From NCBI RefSeq assembly GCF_904846225.1, contig NZ_CAJGZJ010000002.1, positions 62,001 through 126,000 on the forward strand: a stretch of DNA of 64,000 bases. The letters are read 5' to 3'. This stretch comes from Psychrobacter immobilis. GTDB taxonomy: Bacteria > Pseudomonadota > Gammaproteobacteria > Pseudomonadales > Moraxellaceae. Positions 40,495 to 50,659 of this stretch are shown one piece after another (positions within the stretch are counted from its first letter, which is position 1; each line of letters begins with the position of its first letter). The position numbers were made by a program, and so were the translations under genes. The notes beneath the pieces are model-generated. The model was not told where the DNA came from. It did no database searches and saw nothing but the letters and a program-made list of their open reading frames with translations.

Positions 40495-40530
40495 AAAAAA
40501 AGCAGTACGTGTGAGGCGTAATGCTTTTTA
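40495..40530 (+). terminator. Terminator after coaX
   Basis: AAAAAGCAGTACG and CGTAATGCTTTTTA pair with single mismatches and end in a T-tract, 23 bp past the coaX stop. The A-run also lets it serve the converging TonB-C gene. Confidence 0.7.
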
Positions 40531-40562
40531 TTTGGATTATCAGCTTAATACTAATTATAAAA

Positions 40563-41075
40563 TTATTGCTGATTAAATACGATCGGTATTGTAACTCTGC
40601 CATTTACCAACTGCCCTTTTATAGCAAAAGGTTTGAAACGAGCCTTTTTAAGCGATGTAGAAAAAATAGAATCTATATTCTCCACACCACTGCTTTCAAT
40701 TACTTTGACTTCTCCAATATTACCTTGCTTATCAACGTATAATGAAAAGACCATTTTAAAGGGTTTTCTATCATAAGGTCCAATAATGTTTCCATGTTGA
40801 TTAATAGAGAGAGGAGTTAAATATCGCTCCATAGAACGAGCAACTCGATCAAACCTTGGCGGTCTCAGCCAGCTAGCATCTCGGGTAGAGAGTTGAATAA
40901 CTGGTTCAGGATTAGACAAATCGACCAACTCTGCATGCGCTATGGTCGTATTCGCTATAAAGGTAAAGAATGCAAGCCCGATGGCTAAAAAACCATGCTT
41001 GACTATGGTTTTCAAGTGAGTAGTAATATTAGAAATAGTATTAAAGGCTAATTCGATATGTAATTTATTGATCAT
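40563..41075 (-). CDS. Periplasmic protein with a TonB C-terminal domain
   Basis: A 170-residue protein whose N-terminus has a hydrophobic segment (GFLAIGLAFFTFIANTTIAHA) with a likely cleavage site after residue 48. The rest (RPPRFDRVARSMERYLTPLS...FSLYVDKQGNIGEVKVIESSG...LKKARFKPF) is a TonB C-terminal/TonB-C-like fold. The Pro-rich linker and ExbB/D-interacting anchor of a full TonB are missing, and there are no exbBD genes nearby. It may be an orphan periplasmic TonB-C protein rather than an energy transducer; the function is not known. Confidence 0.75.
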   Translation of the reverse strand: MINKLHIELAFNTISNITTHLKTIVKHGFLAIGLAFFTFIANTTIAHAELVDLSNPEPVIQLSTRDASWLRPPRFDRVARSMERYLTPLSINQHGNIIGPYDRKPFKMVFSLYVDKQGNIGEVKVIESSGVENIDSIFSTSLKKARFKPFAIKGQLVNGRVTIPIVFNQQ

Positions 41076-41199
41076 TATAAAAGTCTTTTATTTAAGTCAT
41101 TAAAAAGTGCCACGCTATTAGCTATATAACGTAGCACATTTTTAGATCTCAGAATAAAATTATTCGATAAAAGTTAACTTTTCAGATAACTAGCACTAT

Positions 41200-42387
41200 T
41201 TACTTGGTCTCATTAAACAGCTCACGACCGATTAGCATACGGCGAATCTCGCTAGTGCCTGCGCCAATCTCATACAGCTTGGCATCGCGCCAGTAACGAC
41301 CAAGCGGATACTCATTGGTATAGCCGTTACCGCCAAATATCTGAATGCCCTCGCCCGCCATCCACGTGGCTTTTTCGGCACACCATAAGATCACACTGGC
41401 ACAGTCTTTACGCACTTCTCGGCTATGACCCGCACCGCGCGCGTCTAGCATGTCGAGGTTTTTACCCACAGTGTACAAGAAGCTGCGACCTGCTTGCAGT
41501 ATGGTGTACATGTCGGCGACTTTGCCTTGGATGAGTTGAAACTCGCCGATGGCTTGACCGAATTGTTTACGATCATGGATATAGGGAACGACATTATCCA
41601 TCACCGCTTGCATGATGCCGATAGGACCTGCGGCCAGTACCGCACGCTCGTAATCTAGTCCACTCATGAGCACCTTAACACCTTCGTTGAGGCTGCCTAA
41701 GATATTTTCGCGTGGTACTTCGACATTGTTAAAGGTCATCTCACCCGTATGGCTACCGCGCATACCCAGCTTGTCGAGCTTTTGCGCCGTACCAAATCCT
41801 TTCATACCTTTTTCGACAATAAATGCGGTCATGCCTTTACCGCCAAGCTCAGGATTGGTCTTTGCATAGACCACCATCACGTCAGCATCAGGGCCATTGG
41901 TGATCCACATTTTGCTGCCGTTTAACACATAATGTCCGTCTTTTTCTTCGGCTTTCAGCTTCATACTGACGACGTCTGAACCAGCGCCCGTCTCACTCAT
42001 TGCGAGCGCACCAATGAACTCACCGCTGATGAGTTTTGGCAAATACTTTTGCTTTTGTGCGTCTGAGCCATTGCGTTTGATTTGATTGATACACAAATTT
42101 GAATGTGCGCCATAGCTCAGCGCGACAGAGGCAGAAGCGCGGCTAATCTCTTCCATCGCAACCATATGCGCGACGTAGCCCATATCTGCACCGCCGTACT
42201 CTTCAGGAACGGTGATGCCATGTAGACCGAGATCACCCATTTTTTGCCACAAATCCATGGGGAATTGATCGCTACTATCAATCTCACTCGCACGTGGGGC
42301 GATTTCTTTTGCCGCAAACTGCTGAACGACGTCACGTAACGCATCGATGTCTTCGCCAAGCTGAAAATTTAATCCAGGTAAACTCAT
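41200..42387 (-). CDS. liuA: Isovaleryl-CoA dehydrogenase
   Basis: LiuA/Ivd oxidises isovaleryl-CoA to 3-methylcrotonyl-CoA in leucine catabolism, passing electrons to ETF. The acyl-CoA dehydrogenase motifs [20 protein letters not shown] and [21 protein letters not shown] are present. The catalytic Glu position of isovaleryl-CoA dehydrogenases fits [14 protein letters not shown], and [20 protein letters not shown] closes the FAD site. I chose the ATG at 42387 (AAGGA six bases upstream); the ATG two codons earlier overlaps that box. The protein is 395 residues. It is the last gene of the liu cluster, separated from liuE by repeat copy C. Confidence 0.95.
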   Translation of the reverse strand: MSLPGLNFQLGEDIDALRDVVQQFAAKEIAPRASEIDSSDQFPMDLWQKMGDLGLHGITVPEEYGGADMGYVAHMVAMEEISRASASVALSYGAHSNLCINQIKRNGSDAQKQKYLPKLISGEFIGALAMSETGAGSDVVSMKLKAEEKDGHYVLNGSKMWITNGPDADVMVVYAKTNPELGGKGMTAFIVEKGMKGFGTAQKLDKLGMRGSHTGEMTFNNVEVPRENILGSLNEGVKVLMSGLDYERAVLAAGPIGIMQAVMDNVVPYIHDRKQFGQAIGEFQLIQGKVADMYTILQAGRSFLYTVGKNLDMLDARGAGHSREVRKDCASVILWCAEKATWMAGEGIQIFGGNGYTNEYPLGRYWRDAKLYEIGAGTSEIRRMLIGRELFNETK

Positions 42388-42469
42388 AACCATTCCTTGT
42401 CTATAAATGTTTTAATGCTTAAATTTTAATATGTTTTAGAGCAACTTCATTTTTGATGCCATTTTTTAT

Positions 42470-42618
42470 GTCACGGTCAATTCTAAGTAAAGCCGATACG
42501 TTAATAATCTCGCACTACTGGTGCCAATTTTTCTTGCTTGCTGTTCGCAGGCGTGACAGAAGCTGCGAAAAATTTTCTCCAGTAGTACTTGTATCTTTTT
42601 TAAAGTAAATGACTTATA
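42470..42618 (-). repeat. Intergenic MITE-like repeat, copy C (degenerate)
   Basis: The nested repeat CGCACTACTGGTGCC against CTCCAGTAGTAC and the core TTTCTTGCTTGCTGTTCGCA match the family in reverse orientation. The terminal repeats are worn: ACGGTCAATTCTAAGTAAAG on the left and AAAGTAAATGACTTATA on the right. It sits between liuE and liuA, inside what would otherwise be one operon. Confidence 0.65.
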
Positions 42619-42624
42619 TATTGG

Positions 42625-43545
42625 TTAAGACTGACGTTTATTAATCAGTGCTCGTGCCACATTTGAACCGTTAGGACGACCTAAGAATTTGCTAATACGC
42701 TCGCCAGCAACGACCAATTTATCCAAATCAATTCCGGTGCTAATTCCCATACCATGTAGCATATAAACTACGTCTTCAGTTGCAACATTTCCCGTTGCGC
42801 CTTTGGCATAGGGACAACCGCCAAGCCCAGCGACTGAGGTGTCAAATTCACTGACACCCATTTGTAAAGCGGCTAACGTGTTACTTAACGCTTGACCATA
42901 GGTATCATGAAAATGCCCTGATAGTATAGCGATATCCGCATATTCAAGCGCTGCCTGTAACGCTCGTTGTACTTTGAGTGGCGTACCAACACCAATGGTA
43001 TCTGCAATGCCGATTTGCTCAGCACCAATCTCAAGCAAACGTTTGGTCACATAGGCCACTTGGCTGGGATCAATCTCGCCTTCGTAAGGGCAACCGACGG
43101 TACAAGAAATGACCCCACGTACTTTGATGCCTTGCGCTTTTGCAGCAGCAGCAACGGGCGCGAAACGCTCAATGCTCTCATCGATACTACAATTGATATT
43201 TTTTTGGCTAAAGGTTTCGCTGGCTGAGCCAAAAATGACGATTTCGTCGGGACGATGCAAGATCGCATTTTCAAAACCGCGCATATTGGGCACGAGTACC
43301 GAATAACAGACGTCGGCGTGCCTCGTAGACTCGATTGCTTCTAGTAAAGCGCTATTGTCGCCCATTTGCGGCACCCATTTCGGTGACACAAAGCTAGTGG
43401 CCTCAAGCTTTTGGACACCTGCCGCAATCAAGTCGTCGATAAGCGCTTGCTTTACCGCCGTCGGTACCGTCATGGACTCGTTTTGTAAGCCATCACGAGG
43501 ACTGACATCAACGATAGTGACGTGTTTTGGATATGAGATACTCAT
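42625..43545 (-). CDS. liuE: Hydroxymethylglutaryl-CoA lyase
   Basis: LiuE/MvaB splits HMG-CoA into acetoacetate and acetyl-CoA, the last step of leucine breakdown. The metal and substrate motifs are DVSPRDGLQNE near the N-terminus and VAGLGGCPYAKGATGNVATED, with the catalytic cysteine near the C-terminal half. The reading frame extends upstream to 43689, but that part overlaps the end of liuD. The ATG at 43545 has AAGGA nine bases upstream and gives the usual length of about 306 residues. It follows liuD by 25 bp. Confidence 0.95.
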   Translation of the reverse strand: MSISYPKHVTIVDVSPRDGLQNESMTVPTAVKQALIDDLIAAGVQKLEATSFVSPKWVPQMGDNSALLEAIESTRHADVCYSVLVPNMRGFENAILHRPDEIVIFGSASETFSQKNINCSIDESIERFAPVAAAAKAQGIKVRGVISCTVGCPYEGEIDPSQVAYVTKRLLEIGAEQIGIADTIGVGTPLKVQRALQAALEYADIAILSGHFHDTYGQALSNTLAALQMGVSEFDTSVAGLGGCPYAKGATGNVATEDVVYMLHGMGISTGIDLDKLVVAGERISKFLGRPNGSNVARALINKRQS

Positions 43546-43570
43546 ACTAACTGTCCTTTCTCTGTTCTTT

Positions 43571-45676
43571 TTACTGATTCTCTTCACTGTCAATGCGCAG
43601 CAACTCGTCGCCATCAGCGACCAAATCACCCGCCGCAAATAGCAACTCTGCAACCACACCATCGGTCGGCGCGATAATCGTATGCTCAATTTTCATGGCT
43701 TCGATGACCGCAAGTGGCTCACCTTTTTTGACGGTATCACCAACGGCGACTTTGAAAGCAACGACCTGCCCTGGCATTGGCGATTTTAAACTGCCAACGG
43801 CGGCGGTGTCTTCATTCACGTGCGCCATAATATCAATCAATATAATCTCATCACGCCCGCTATCGCTAAAGACATAGACAGTCTCATTATGCATCCAGCT
43901 TTGCGCGCTGACACGTGCACCATCTAGCCATAAGGTATGGTTGTTTGCGTCACTACTGTCGTAACTGACTTGCCCTTCGTAGACAATTTTTGCTTGCTCA
44001 TTTGTCTCTTTACTGTCTATATCGTTGTTAACGGTGTCTTTCTCAAGGATGAGGTCGAAACTACTGAGCGTTTTTGCGCCCTTTTTATTATCTGCGCAGT
44101 TTGCATTATGCCAATGGCTAATACCTGCGCGATAAGACTGCTCATCATAAATCAAGCTAAATGAGCGGGTATAGTCGCTATAAGCACGGAAGCCTGTCGC
44201 CTTGCTAAACGGATCTTTGTCTGTATTGTGCAACGTTGCTTCGCTAGCAAGTTGCTGGACAATAGCGGTCACAACCAGCGTCGATAAATTAAGCGGATGT
44301 TGATTAAACAGCACCTCACGCTCACGCTCAATCAATGCGGTATCGAGATTGGCCCCGCTAAACGAATCGGTATTTAAAATATAGCGCAAAAACGCCACGT
44401 TATTTGGTAAACCGACGATACGCGTTTGTGCCAATGCGCGATTGAGCTTTGCCAATGCTTGTGCGCGAGTGGGCGCATGAACGATCAGCTTGGCAATCAT
44501 AGAATCATAGAACGGACTAATCACATCGCCCTCGCGTACCCCATCATCGATACGCACATCGTTAATAGTAAAGGTGCTGTGCTCAGGTTTTTGATAAGTG
44601 AACAACGTGCCCGTCGCTGGTAAAAACCCATTGTCAGGATTTTCAGCACAGATGCGCGCTTCAATCGCATGACCATTGATAACCAACTCGTCTTGCGTTT
44701 TGGGCAGTGGCAAACCTGCCGCTACCAACAGCTGCCACTCGACCAAATCGACGCCAGTAATGGCTTCGCTGACAGGATGCTCAACTTGCAGACGCGTATT
44801 CATCTCCATGAAATAAAAATTCATAGCATCTTCGCGCTGCTCAACGATAAATTCAACCGTGCCTGCACCAAAATAATTAACCGCACGCGCCGCTTCGATT
44901 GCAGCGGTTCCCATCGCTTCACGCATAACTGCGTCGACCCCCGGTGCGGGCGCTTCTTCTAATACTTTTTGATGGCGACGCTGCACTGAGCAATCACGCT
45001 CAAACAGATGCACATAATTGCCGTGTGTATCACCAAATACTTGGATTTCGATATGACGTGGTTTTAGCGCATATTTTTCGATCAATACTTGATCATTGCC
45101 AAAGCTAGTAATCGCTTCACGTCGGCACGAGTCTAACAAGTCAATAAAGTCGCTACTCTGCTCAACGATACGCATGCCTTTACCGCCGCCGCCAGCACTG
45201 GCTTTGATTAACACGGGATAACCAATAGCATCTGCCTGCTGCTGCAAAAATGCGGCGTCTTGGTTATCGCCATGATAACCGGGTATCAGTGGCACGCCAG
45301 CCGCTTCCATTAAACGCTTGGATTCAGATTTGCCACCCATGGCGCGAATAGCAGCGGCCGATGGTCCAATAAAGACCAAATCTGCATCTTGACAAGCCTG
45401 CGCAAAATCTGCGTTTTCACTTAAAAACCCATAACCGGGATGTATCGCTTGTGCACCAGTCTGAATCGCAATCGCAATGATTGCATCACCTTTAAGATAG
45501 CTGTCTTTTGGCGCAGAACCACCCAAATAAATAGCCTCATCACAGACAGCCACATGCTTGGCTTCGCGGTCAGCATTAGAATAAACAGCGACGGTACTGA
45601 TACCTAGACGCTTGGCAGTCGCGGCCACTCGGCAGGCAATTTCACCACGGTTGGCGATCAAAATTTTAGTGAACAT
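43571..45676 (-). CDS. liuD: Methylcrotonyl-CoA carboxylase, biotin-containing alpha subunit
   Basis: This subunit carboxylates biotin and carries it to the beta subunit, which makes 3-methylglutaconyl-CoA. The N-terminal biotin carboxylase domain has ATP-grasp motifs (VLIKASAGGGGKGMRIV, HLFERDCSVQRRHQKVLEEAPAP, FYFMEMNTRLQVEHPVSEA). The C-terminal biotinyl domain has EAMKIEH, with biotinylated Lys662. The 701 residues are longer than the usual 650-670 because of a polar segment around residues 520-575. The biotin it needs links it to bioA/bioD and birA in this window. Confidence 0.96.
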   Translation of the reverse strand: MFTKILIANRGEIACRVAATAKRLGISTVAVYSNADREAKHVAVCDEAIYLGGSAPKDSYLKGDAIIAIAIQTGAQAIHPGYGFLSENADFAQACQDADLVFIGPSAAAIRAMGGKSESKRLMEAAGVPLIPGYHGDNQDAAFLQQQADAIGYPVLIKASAGGGGKGMRIVEQSSDFIDLLDSCRREAITSFGNDQVLIEKYALKPRHIEIQVFGDTHGNYVHLFERDCSVQRRHQKVLEEAPAPGVDAVMREAMGTAAIEAARAVNYFGAGTVEFIVEQREDAMNFYFMEMNTRLQVEHPVSEAITGVDLVEWQLLVAAGLPLPKTQDELVINGHAIEARICAENPDNGFLPATGTLFTYQKPEHSTFTINDVRIDDGVREGDVISPFYDSMIAKLIVHAPTRAQALAKLNRALAQTRIVGLPNNVAFLRYILNTDSFSGANLDTALIEREREVLFNQHPLNLSTLVVTAIVQQLASEATLHNTDKDPFSKATGFRAYSDYTRSFSLIYDEQSYRAGISHWHNANCADNKKGAKTLSSFDLILEKDTVNNDIDSKETNEQAKIVYEGQVSYDSSDANNHTLWLDGARVSAQSWMHNETVYVFSDSGRDEIILIDIMAHVNEDTAAVGSLKSPMPGQVVAFKVAVGDTVKKGEPLAVIEAMKIEHTIIAPTDGVVAELLFAAGDLVADGDELLRIDSEENQ

Positions 45677-45738
45677 AACTATCCCTGTGTCTTGTCGTTT
45701 TTATTTGATGTCTTGTCTGTTTGCGCATTTATCTGTCG

Positions 45739-46560
45739 TTAGTCTGCTGTCAGCCAATCAGGCTTACGTTTTTGCAAGAATGCTTGCACGCCTTCTTTTC
45801 CTTGCTCTGACGAGCGGATATCGGCGATACTTTTAACAGTGTCAGCAATTAATTCATCGGTAATCGGTGCGCCTGCGACGTCATGTAATAAGCGCTTGCA
45901 GGTCTTGACCGCATCAGGGCTATTTTTGCTCATTTGATCGCACAATGCCGCAACCGTATCATCTAGTGATTCTTCGCTGACGCGCTCATGAATGAAACCA
46001 AGCTGACGCGCCTTTTTGGCATCAAATACTTCCGCACTGAGGAAGTAGCGCTGTGCAGCTCTAGCGCCCATCGCTTTTATGACATAAGGGCTGATAGTAG
46101 CGGGCGCTAACCCCAAACGGACTTCACTCAAGCAAAAATTGGCAATCTTAACGGCAATCGCCACATCACAAACGGCAACCAAACCCACACCGCCTGCATA
46201 AACGTCACCCTGAATCGCGGCAATCGTTGGTTTGGGGCACTCATAAATAGTCTTAAGCATTTGTGCCAATTTATCGGCGTCCGCAAGATTTTCTTCATAG
46301 CTATAATCTGCCATCGCACGCATCCAATTAAGATCAGCGCCTGCACAAAACGCTTTTCCAGCAGCCGCTAAAACAATGACACGTACCTCATTATCAGCGC
46401 CAAGCGTCTTGAATACGTCGGTCAATTCGCCAATCATCTCATCATTAAAAGCATTACGAATTTCAGGACGGTTCAAGGTTACGGTGGCAATATGCTGCTC
46501 AACATTAACCAATAGGCTTTTATAATTTTCAGAGTTTTTATCACTATTTTTTGTCATCAT
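45739..46560 (-). CDS. liuC: Methylglutaconyl-CoA hydratase
   Basis: A crotonase-family enzyme of 273 residues that hydrates 3-methylglutaconyl-CoA to HMG-CoA. The oxyanion-hole segments AAGKAFCAGADLNWMRAM and AIQGDVYAGGVGLVAVCDVAIA are in place, as is the CoA-binding FCLSEVRLGLAPATISPYV. The function follows from its position between the two methylcrotonyl-CoA carboxylase subunit genes; by sequence alone it could be another enoyl-CoA hydratase. It is 62 bp upstream of liuD. Confidence 0.93.
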   Translation of the reverse strand: MMTKNSDKNSENYKSLLVNVEQHIATVTLNRPEIRNAFNDEMIGELTDVFKTLGADNEVRVIVLAAAGKAFCAGADLNWMRAMADYSYEENLADADKLAQMLKTIYECPKPTIAAIQGDVYAGGVGLVAVCDVAIAVKIANFCLSEVRLGLAPATISPYVIKAMGARAAQRYFLSAEVFDAKKARQLGFIHERVSEESLDDTVAALCDQMSKNSPDAVKTCKRLLHDVAGAPITDELIADTVKSIADIRSSEQGKEGVQAFLQKRKPDWLTAD

Positions 46561-46721
46561 CTTCTCTATATTTTTATGTATGCATCTCTTTCTATAGACG
46601 CTTAATCAAACTTTCAGTCAATCCATAATAATACTAGTACAAGGAAACCGAATGCAGATGTACAAATCGTACTTCAAATGAGGCTGACGCAGTAGTTGCT
46701 TATTATGGGAAGATAGAATGC

Positions 46722-48332
46722 TTACATTCTAAAGACCCCAAAAGTCGTCTCTTCAATCGGTGCGTTATGAGCCGCACTAAGCGCCAATGCCAATACGTTA
46801 CGGGTGTCAGCTGGGTCAATCACGCCATCATCCCAAAGACGTGCAGTGGCATAATAAGGATGTCCTTGCTCTTCATACATCTCACGGATAGGCGCTTTAA
46901 AGGCCGCTTCATCTTCGTCGCTCCACGCCTCGCCTTTACGATCAAAGTTATCCCGCTTGACGGTTGCCAATACTGACGCTGCTTGCTCGCCGCCCATGAC
47001 AGAGATACGCGCATTTGGCCACATCCATAAGAAACGCGGGCTATAAGCACGGCCACACATGCCGTAGTTACCGGCACCGAATGAGCCACCGACAATAACG
47101 GTAAATTTTGGCACTTTGGCATTGGCCACCGCCATCACCATTTTGGCACCATGACGAGCGATACCTTCGTTTTCGTATTTACGGCCGACCATAAAGCCTG
47201 TGATGTTTTGTAGGAATATGAGTGGGATTTTGCGCTTACAACACAGCTCAATGAAATGCGTACCTTTTTGCGCGGACTCACTAAAAAGAATCCCATTATT
47301 GGCAATAATACCAACAGGCATCCCTTCAATATGCGCGAAACCACAAACCAACGTCGTGCCAAAACGCGCTTTAAATTCGTCAAAAGCGCTGTCATCGACG
47401 ATACGGGCGATGATTTCTTTGATATCAAAAGGCTTGCGCTTATCGGTTGGAATAACACCGTATAACTCTTTAGCATCATAGCGCGGCGGACGCGGCTTAA
47501 TTTGGTTGGGAATGTTTTTAGTAGGACGATTCAAGTGGCTGACGATATTGCGAGCTATCGATAACGCGTGCGTGTCGTTCTGTGCTAAATGATCGACCAC
47601 GCCTGACAAACGAGTATGTACATCGCCGCCTCCCAAGTCTTCTGCCGTGACTTCTTCGCCTGTTGCCGCTTTAACCAATGGTGGACCGCCCAAAAATATA
47701 GTGCCTTGGTCTTTGACAATAATGGACTCATCGCTCATCGCTGGCACGTAAGCGCCGCCAGCCGTACAGCTGCCCATGACCACGGCAATCTGGGGAATGC
47801 CAGCCGCACTGAGATTGGCTTGATTAAAGAATATACGGCCAAAGTGTTCTTTATCAGGGAATACCTCATCTTGGTTGGGCAAGTTTGCGCCACCAGAATC
47901 AACCAAATAAACACAGGGTAAATGATTTTCTTGAGCAATTTCTTGTGCGCGTAAATGCTTTTTGACGGTTATTGGATAATAAGTGCCGCCCTTTACCGTG
48001 GCGTCATTACAGACAATCATGCACTCGATACCATTGATGCGACCGATACCCGCAATCACGCCAGCCGCTGGAATATCTTCGCCATACATATTGTGCGCCG
48101 CCATTGGCGCCACTTCTAAGAATGACGTGCCGACATCCAGCAAGCGCTCGACACGCTCGCGCGGTAACAGCTTGCCACGTGCTAAATGCTTGGCTCGTGC
48201 TCGCTCTGATCCGCCCTGAACCACTTTACGCAGGTGTACATATAAGTCATCAACCACAGCTTGCATAGCGGCGCTGTTTTGCTGGAATTCAGCTGCGTTT
48301 GGACTCAGTTTACTGGTTATGATAGCGCTCAT
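46722..48332 (-). CDS. liuB: Methylcrotonyl-CoA carboxylase, carboxyltransferase beta subunit
   Basis: The beta subunit moves the carboxyl group from biotin to 3-methylcrotonyl-CoA. It has the acetyl-CoA carboxyltransferase fold with [38 protein letters not shown] and [20 protein letters not shown]. The reading frame can be extended 20 codons upstream, but the ATG at 48332 has AAGGG before it and gives 536 residues, the usual length. It heads the liuB-C-D-E-A set. No LiuR-type regulator is next to it, although many liu clusters have one. Confidence 0.95.
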   Translation of the reverse strand: MSAIITSKLSPNAAEFQQNSAAMQAVVDDLYVHLRKVVQGGSERARAKHLARGKLLPRERVERLLDVGTSFLEVAPMAAHNMYGEDIPAAGVIAGIGRINGIECMIVCNDATVKGGTYYPITVKKHLRAQEIAQENHLPCVYLVDSGGANLPNQDEVFPDKEHFGRIFFNQANLSAAGIPQIAVVMGSCTAGGAYVPAMSDESIIVKDQGTIFLGGPPLVKAATGEEVTAEDLGGGDVHTRLSGVVDHLAQNDTHALSIARNIVSHLNRPTKNIPNQIKPRPPRYDAKELYGVIPTDKRKPFDIKEIIARIVDDSAFDEFKARFGTTLVCGFAHIEGMPVGIIANNGILFSESAQKGTHFIELCCKRKIPLIFLQNITGFMVGRKYENEGIARHGAKMVMAVANAKVPKFTVIVGGSFGAGNYGMCGRAYSPRFLWMWPNARISVMGGEQAASVLATVKRDNFDRKGEAWSDEDEAAFKAPIREMYEEQGHPYYATARLWDDGVIDPADTRNVLALALSAAHNAPIEETTFGVFRM

Positions 48333-48456
48333 GATATCCCTTTTCTTTAATACATAAATGCGAGTAACTTTTTTATAGTCGTTTTTACTCACCTATTCAT
48401 TATCGTTTTTATTCAGATAAATGCTAGATGAGGTAACATATGCAATAGAGTGGCTG

Positions 48457-50211
48457 TTATAGACCTAACTCTTCTCTCATCTGCTCAATGATTTTATATT
48501 TCTGAATTTTGCCAGTGATGGTCATCGGGTATTCAGTCACGAAGCGATAATAGGTCGGCACTTTATAATGAGCGATGTGTTCACTACAGAATTGACGTAC
48601 TTCTTCTTCGGTCAAACTGTCCGGCTCTTTTGCAATAATCCACGCCGCCAATACTTCGCCATAACGCTTGTCCGGTATACCGACGATTTGTACATCACGA
48701 ATTTTGGGATGACGATACAGGTAGTTTTCGATTTCGACAGGATAAATGTTTTCGCCACCACGAATGACCATGTCTTTACTACGACCAACGATTTTGACAT
48801 AACCGTCCTCATCCATCGTTGCCAAATCACCCGTCAGCATCCAGCCGTCTTGAATGGACGCGCGTGTTTTAAAACGGCTGCCCCAGTAGCCTTTCATCAC
48901 CGAATAACCACGCGTGAGCAGCTCGCCCGTCTCGCCCAATGGCATAATCTCGCCAGTCTCAGTATCGACGACTTTGACCTCAAGCGCTGGCTGCACCAGT
49001 CCTACGGTAGATACTTGCTTTTCAAGCGGCGTATGCTCATTGGTTTGACAAGAGACAGGACTGGTCTCAGTCATGCCATAAGCAATGGTCACTTCCTGCA
49101 TGTGCATTTTATCGATGACACGGCGCATGACTTCAATTGGGCAGCTAGAGCCTGCCATAATACCAGTGCGTAAGGTTGATAAATCAAAGTTCTCAAATTC
49201 AGGGTGATCAAGTTCAGCGATAAACATCGTCGGCACGCCATGCAGACCGGTGCATTTTTCTTCTTCGACCGCTTTTAGCACCGACAATGGCTCAAAACCA
49301 TCGTTCGGATAAACGATACAACCACCGTGCGTAAGGATTGCCAAATTACCAAGCACCATCCCAAAACAATGATAGAGCGGTACGGGAATGCACAGTTTGT
49401 CCTCTTCGGTGAGATTCATGGCCTCACCGATAAAGTAGCCGTTATTTAAGATATTTCGATGGCTTAACGTGGCGCCTTTTGGCGTGCCAGTTGTGCCACT
49501 AGTGAATTGCACATTGATAGCATCGGTATTTTTAAGTTGCGCTTGGCGCTCTGCTACTCGTGGGTCGTTGGCATCGCCCTCGCTCATCCATGCAGAGAAC
49601 TTCTGCATAAAACCAAATTCTTCATCGCTGCTTGGCTCATCAATCCAAATGATACGCTCAATCGTTGGAATCTCGACCAAATCAAGTTGGGTATAATCTT
49701 TATGATAAATCTCAGGGCACAACTCTCGGATCAAACTCGCATAATCACTGGTTTTAAAATGGCGCATTAGAACGAGTGCCGAGCAACCCAGTTTATTTAA
49801 GGCGTATTGCAGCTCAAAGGTACGATAAGCAGGATTGATATTAACTAAGATAACGCCGACTTTTGCGGTCGCTAATTGCATTAATAGCCATTCAGCATTG
49901 TTGTGTGACCAGATACCAATACGATCACCGATCTCAAGTCCCATCTCAATCATGGCACTGGCCAGCTGGTTAACTTGCTGCTGTAGCTGTTGATATGTCC
50001 AGCGGATGTTTTGATGACGAGAAACCAAGGCTTCACGCTCAGGATATTTAAAGACAATGGCATCAAAAAAATCACCAATGGTCGCTTCAATTAGCGGCAC
50101 ATCAGGACCTTTATCATAACTTTGGGTGAGTGGCGCATTGGCTGAGCGCGCGCCCATATTGATACTAGGAATAGTATTTAGAATAATATCGAAATCAGGG
50201 GTCTGAGTCAT
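48457..50211 (-). CDS. AMP-dependent acyl-CoA synthetase, copy 1
   Basis: An acyl-CoA synthetase of 584 residues that activates a carboxylic acid through an acyl-AMP intermediate. The P-loop [18 protein letters not shown], the A5 motif [31 protein letters not shown] and the C-terminal catalytic lysine in [13 protein letters not shown] are all present. It is a close paralogue of the gene at 50660 throughout its length. Beside the liu genes it probably activates a short or branched-chain acid such as isovalerate, but the substrate is not certain from the sequence. It is 124 bp upstream of liuB. Confidence 0.93.
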   Translation of the reverse strand: MTQTPDFDIILNTIPSINMGARSANAPLTQSYDKGPDVPLIEATIGDFFDAIVFKYPEREALVSRHQNIRWTYQQLQQQVNQLASAMIEMGLEIGDRIGIWSHNNAEWLLMQLATAKVGVILVNINPAYRTFELQYALNKLGCSALVLMRHFKTSDYASLIRELCPEIYHKDYTQLDLVEIPTIERIIWIDEPSSDEEFGFMQKFSAWMSEGDANDPRVAERQAQLKNTDAINVQFTSGTTGTPKGATLSHRNILNNGYFIGEAMNLTEEDKLCIPVPLYHCFGMVLGNLAILTHGGCIVYPNDGFEPLSVLKAVEEEKCTGLHGVPTMFIAELDHPEFENFDLSTLRTGIMAGSSCPIEVMRRVIDKMHMQEVTIAYGMTETSPVSCQTNEHTPLEKQVSTVGLVQPALEVKVVDTETGEIMPLGETGELLTRGYSVMKGYWGSRFKTRASIQDGWMLTGDLATMDEDGYVKIVGRSKDMVIRGGENIYPVEIENYLYRHPKIRDVQIVGIPDKRYGEVLAAWIIAKEPDSLTEEEVRQFCSEHIAHYKVPTYYRFVTEYPMTITGKIQKYKIIEQMREELGL

Positions 50212-50424
50212 AACGAGTCCTTTCGTTTTACTTTTTATAGTGCTTATTAATCGTGCTTATTGATAGCTTGCAAATAAACCAATCTTCCTTGAACAAGTCT
50301 TACATAGTGTTCGCTACTATACCGCCATAAACGAAAGGCTGTCAATAATATCAATACAATATGTATCATTTAAAAGCGTAATATAAGATTAATGCGCTGT
50401 TGATTACTAAACTAGCATTCTCTT

Positions 50425-50576
50425 ATGTCGTCAGTGTTAAATAAGATAAGGTCAAATATTATCGCGCGCTACTGGGATAAATTTGCCTTATTTATAGTCG
50501 GGTCAATATAAGAAAGACACAACGCAGAACTTATTCCAGTAGCATTTTGATTGTTTGATAGTAGATCGACTCTATG
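50425..50576 (-). repeat. Intergenic MITE-like repeat, copy D (core replaced)
   Basis: The flanks match the family in reverse orientation (TTAAATAAGATAAGGTCAAA then TTATCGCGCGCTACTGG; right end TTTGATAGTAGATCGAC). The nested repeat ATAAATT...AACTTATTCCAGTAGC is kept, but the conserved core is replaced by an unrelated stretch with TTATAGTCGGGTCAATATAA, itself like a terminal repeat. It lies between the two acyl-CoA synthetase genes. Confidence 0.6.
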
Positions 50577-50587
50577 ACTCAAATTGC

Positions 50588-50627
50588 AAAAGCCAGCTTT
50601 ATACCATAATAGTATAAAGCTGGCTTT
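50588..50627 (-). terminator. Hairpin after acyl-CoA synthetase copy 2
   Basis: AAAGCCAGCTTTATAC and TATAAAGCTGGCTTTT form a near-perfect 15-bp stem, about 32 bp past the stop codon of the minus-strand gene at 50660. Only a short T-run follows, so it may be a weak terminator or a 3'-end stabiliser. Confidence 0.6.
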
Positions 50628-50659
50628 CGTGGTTATTAATAGTTATTAATAGTGCAAAC

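Noticed and set aside
43546-43689. N-terminal extension of the HMG-CoA lyase
   Set aside because: It overlaps the end of liuD in another frame, and the ATG at 43545 has a ribosome binding site and gives the family length.
48568-49173. Plus-strand frame of 201 codons
   Set aside because: It is antisense to a fully supported acyl-CoA synthetase and has no ribosome binding site or family resemblance.
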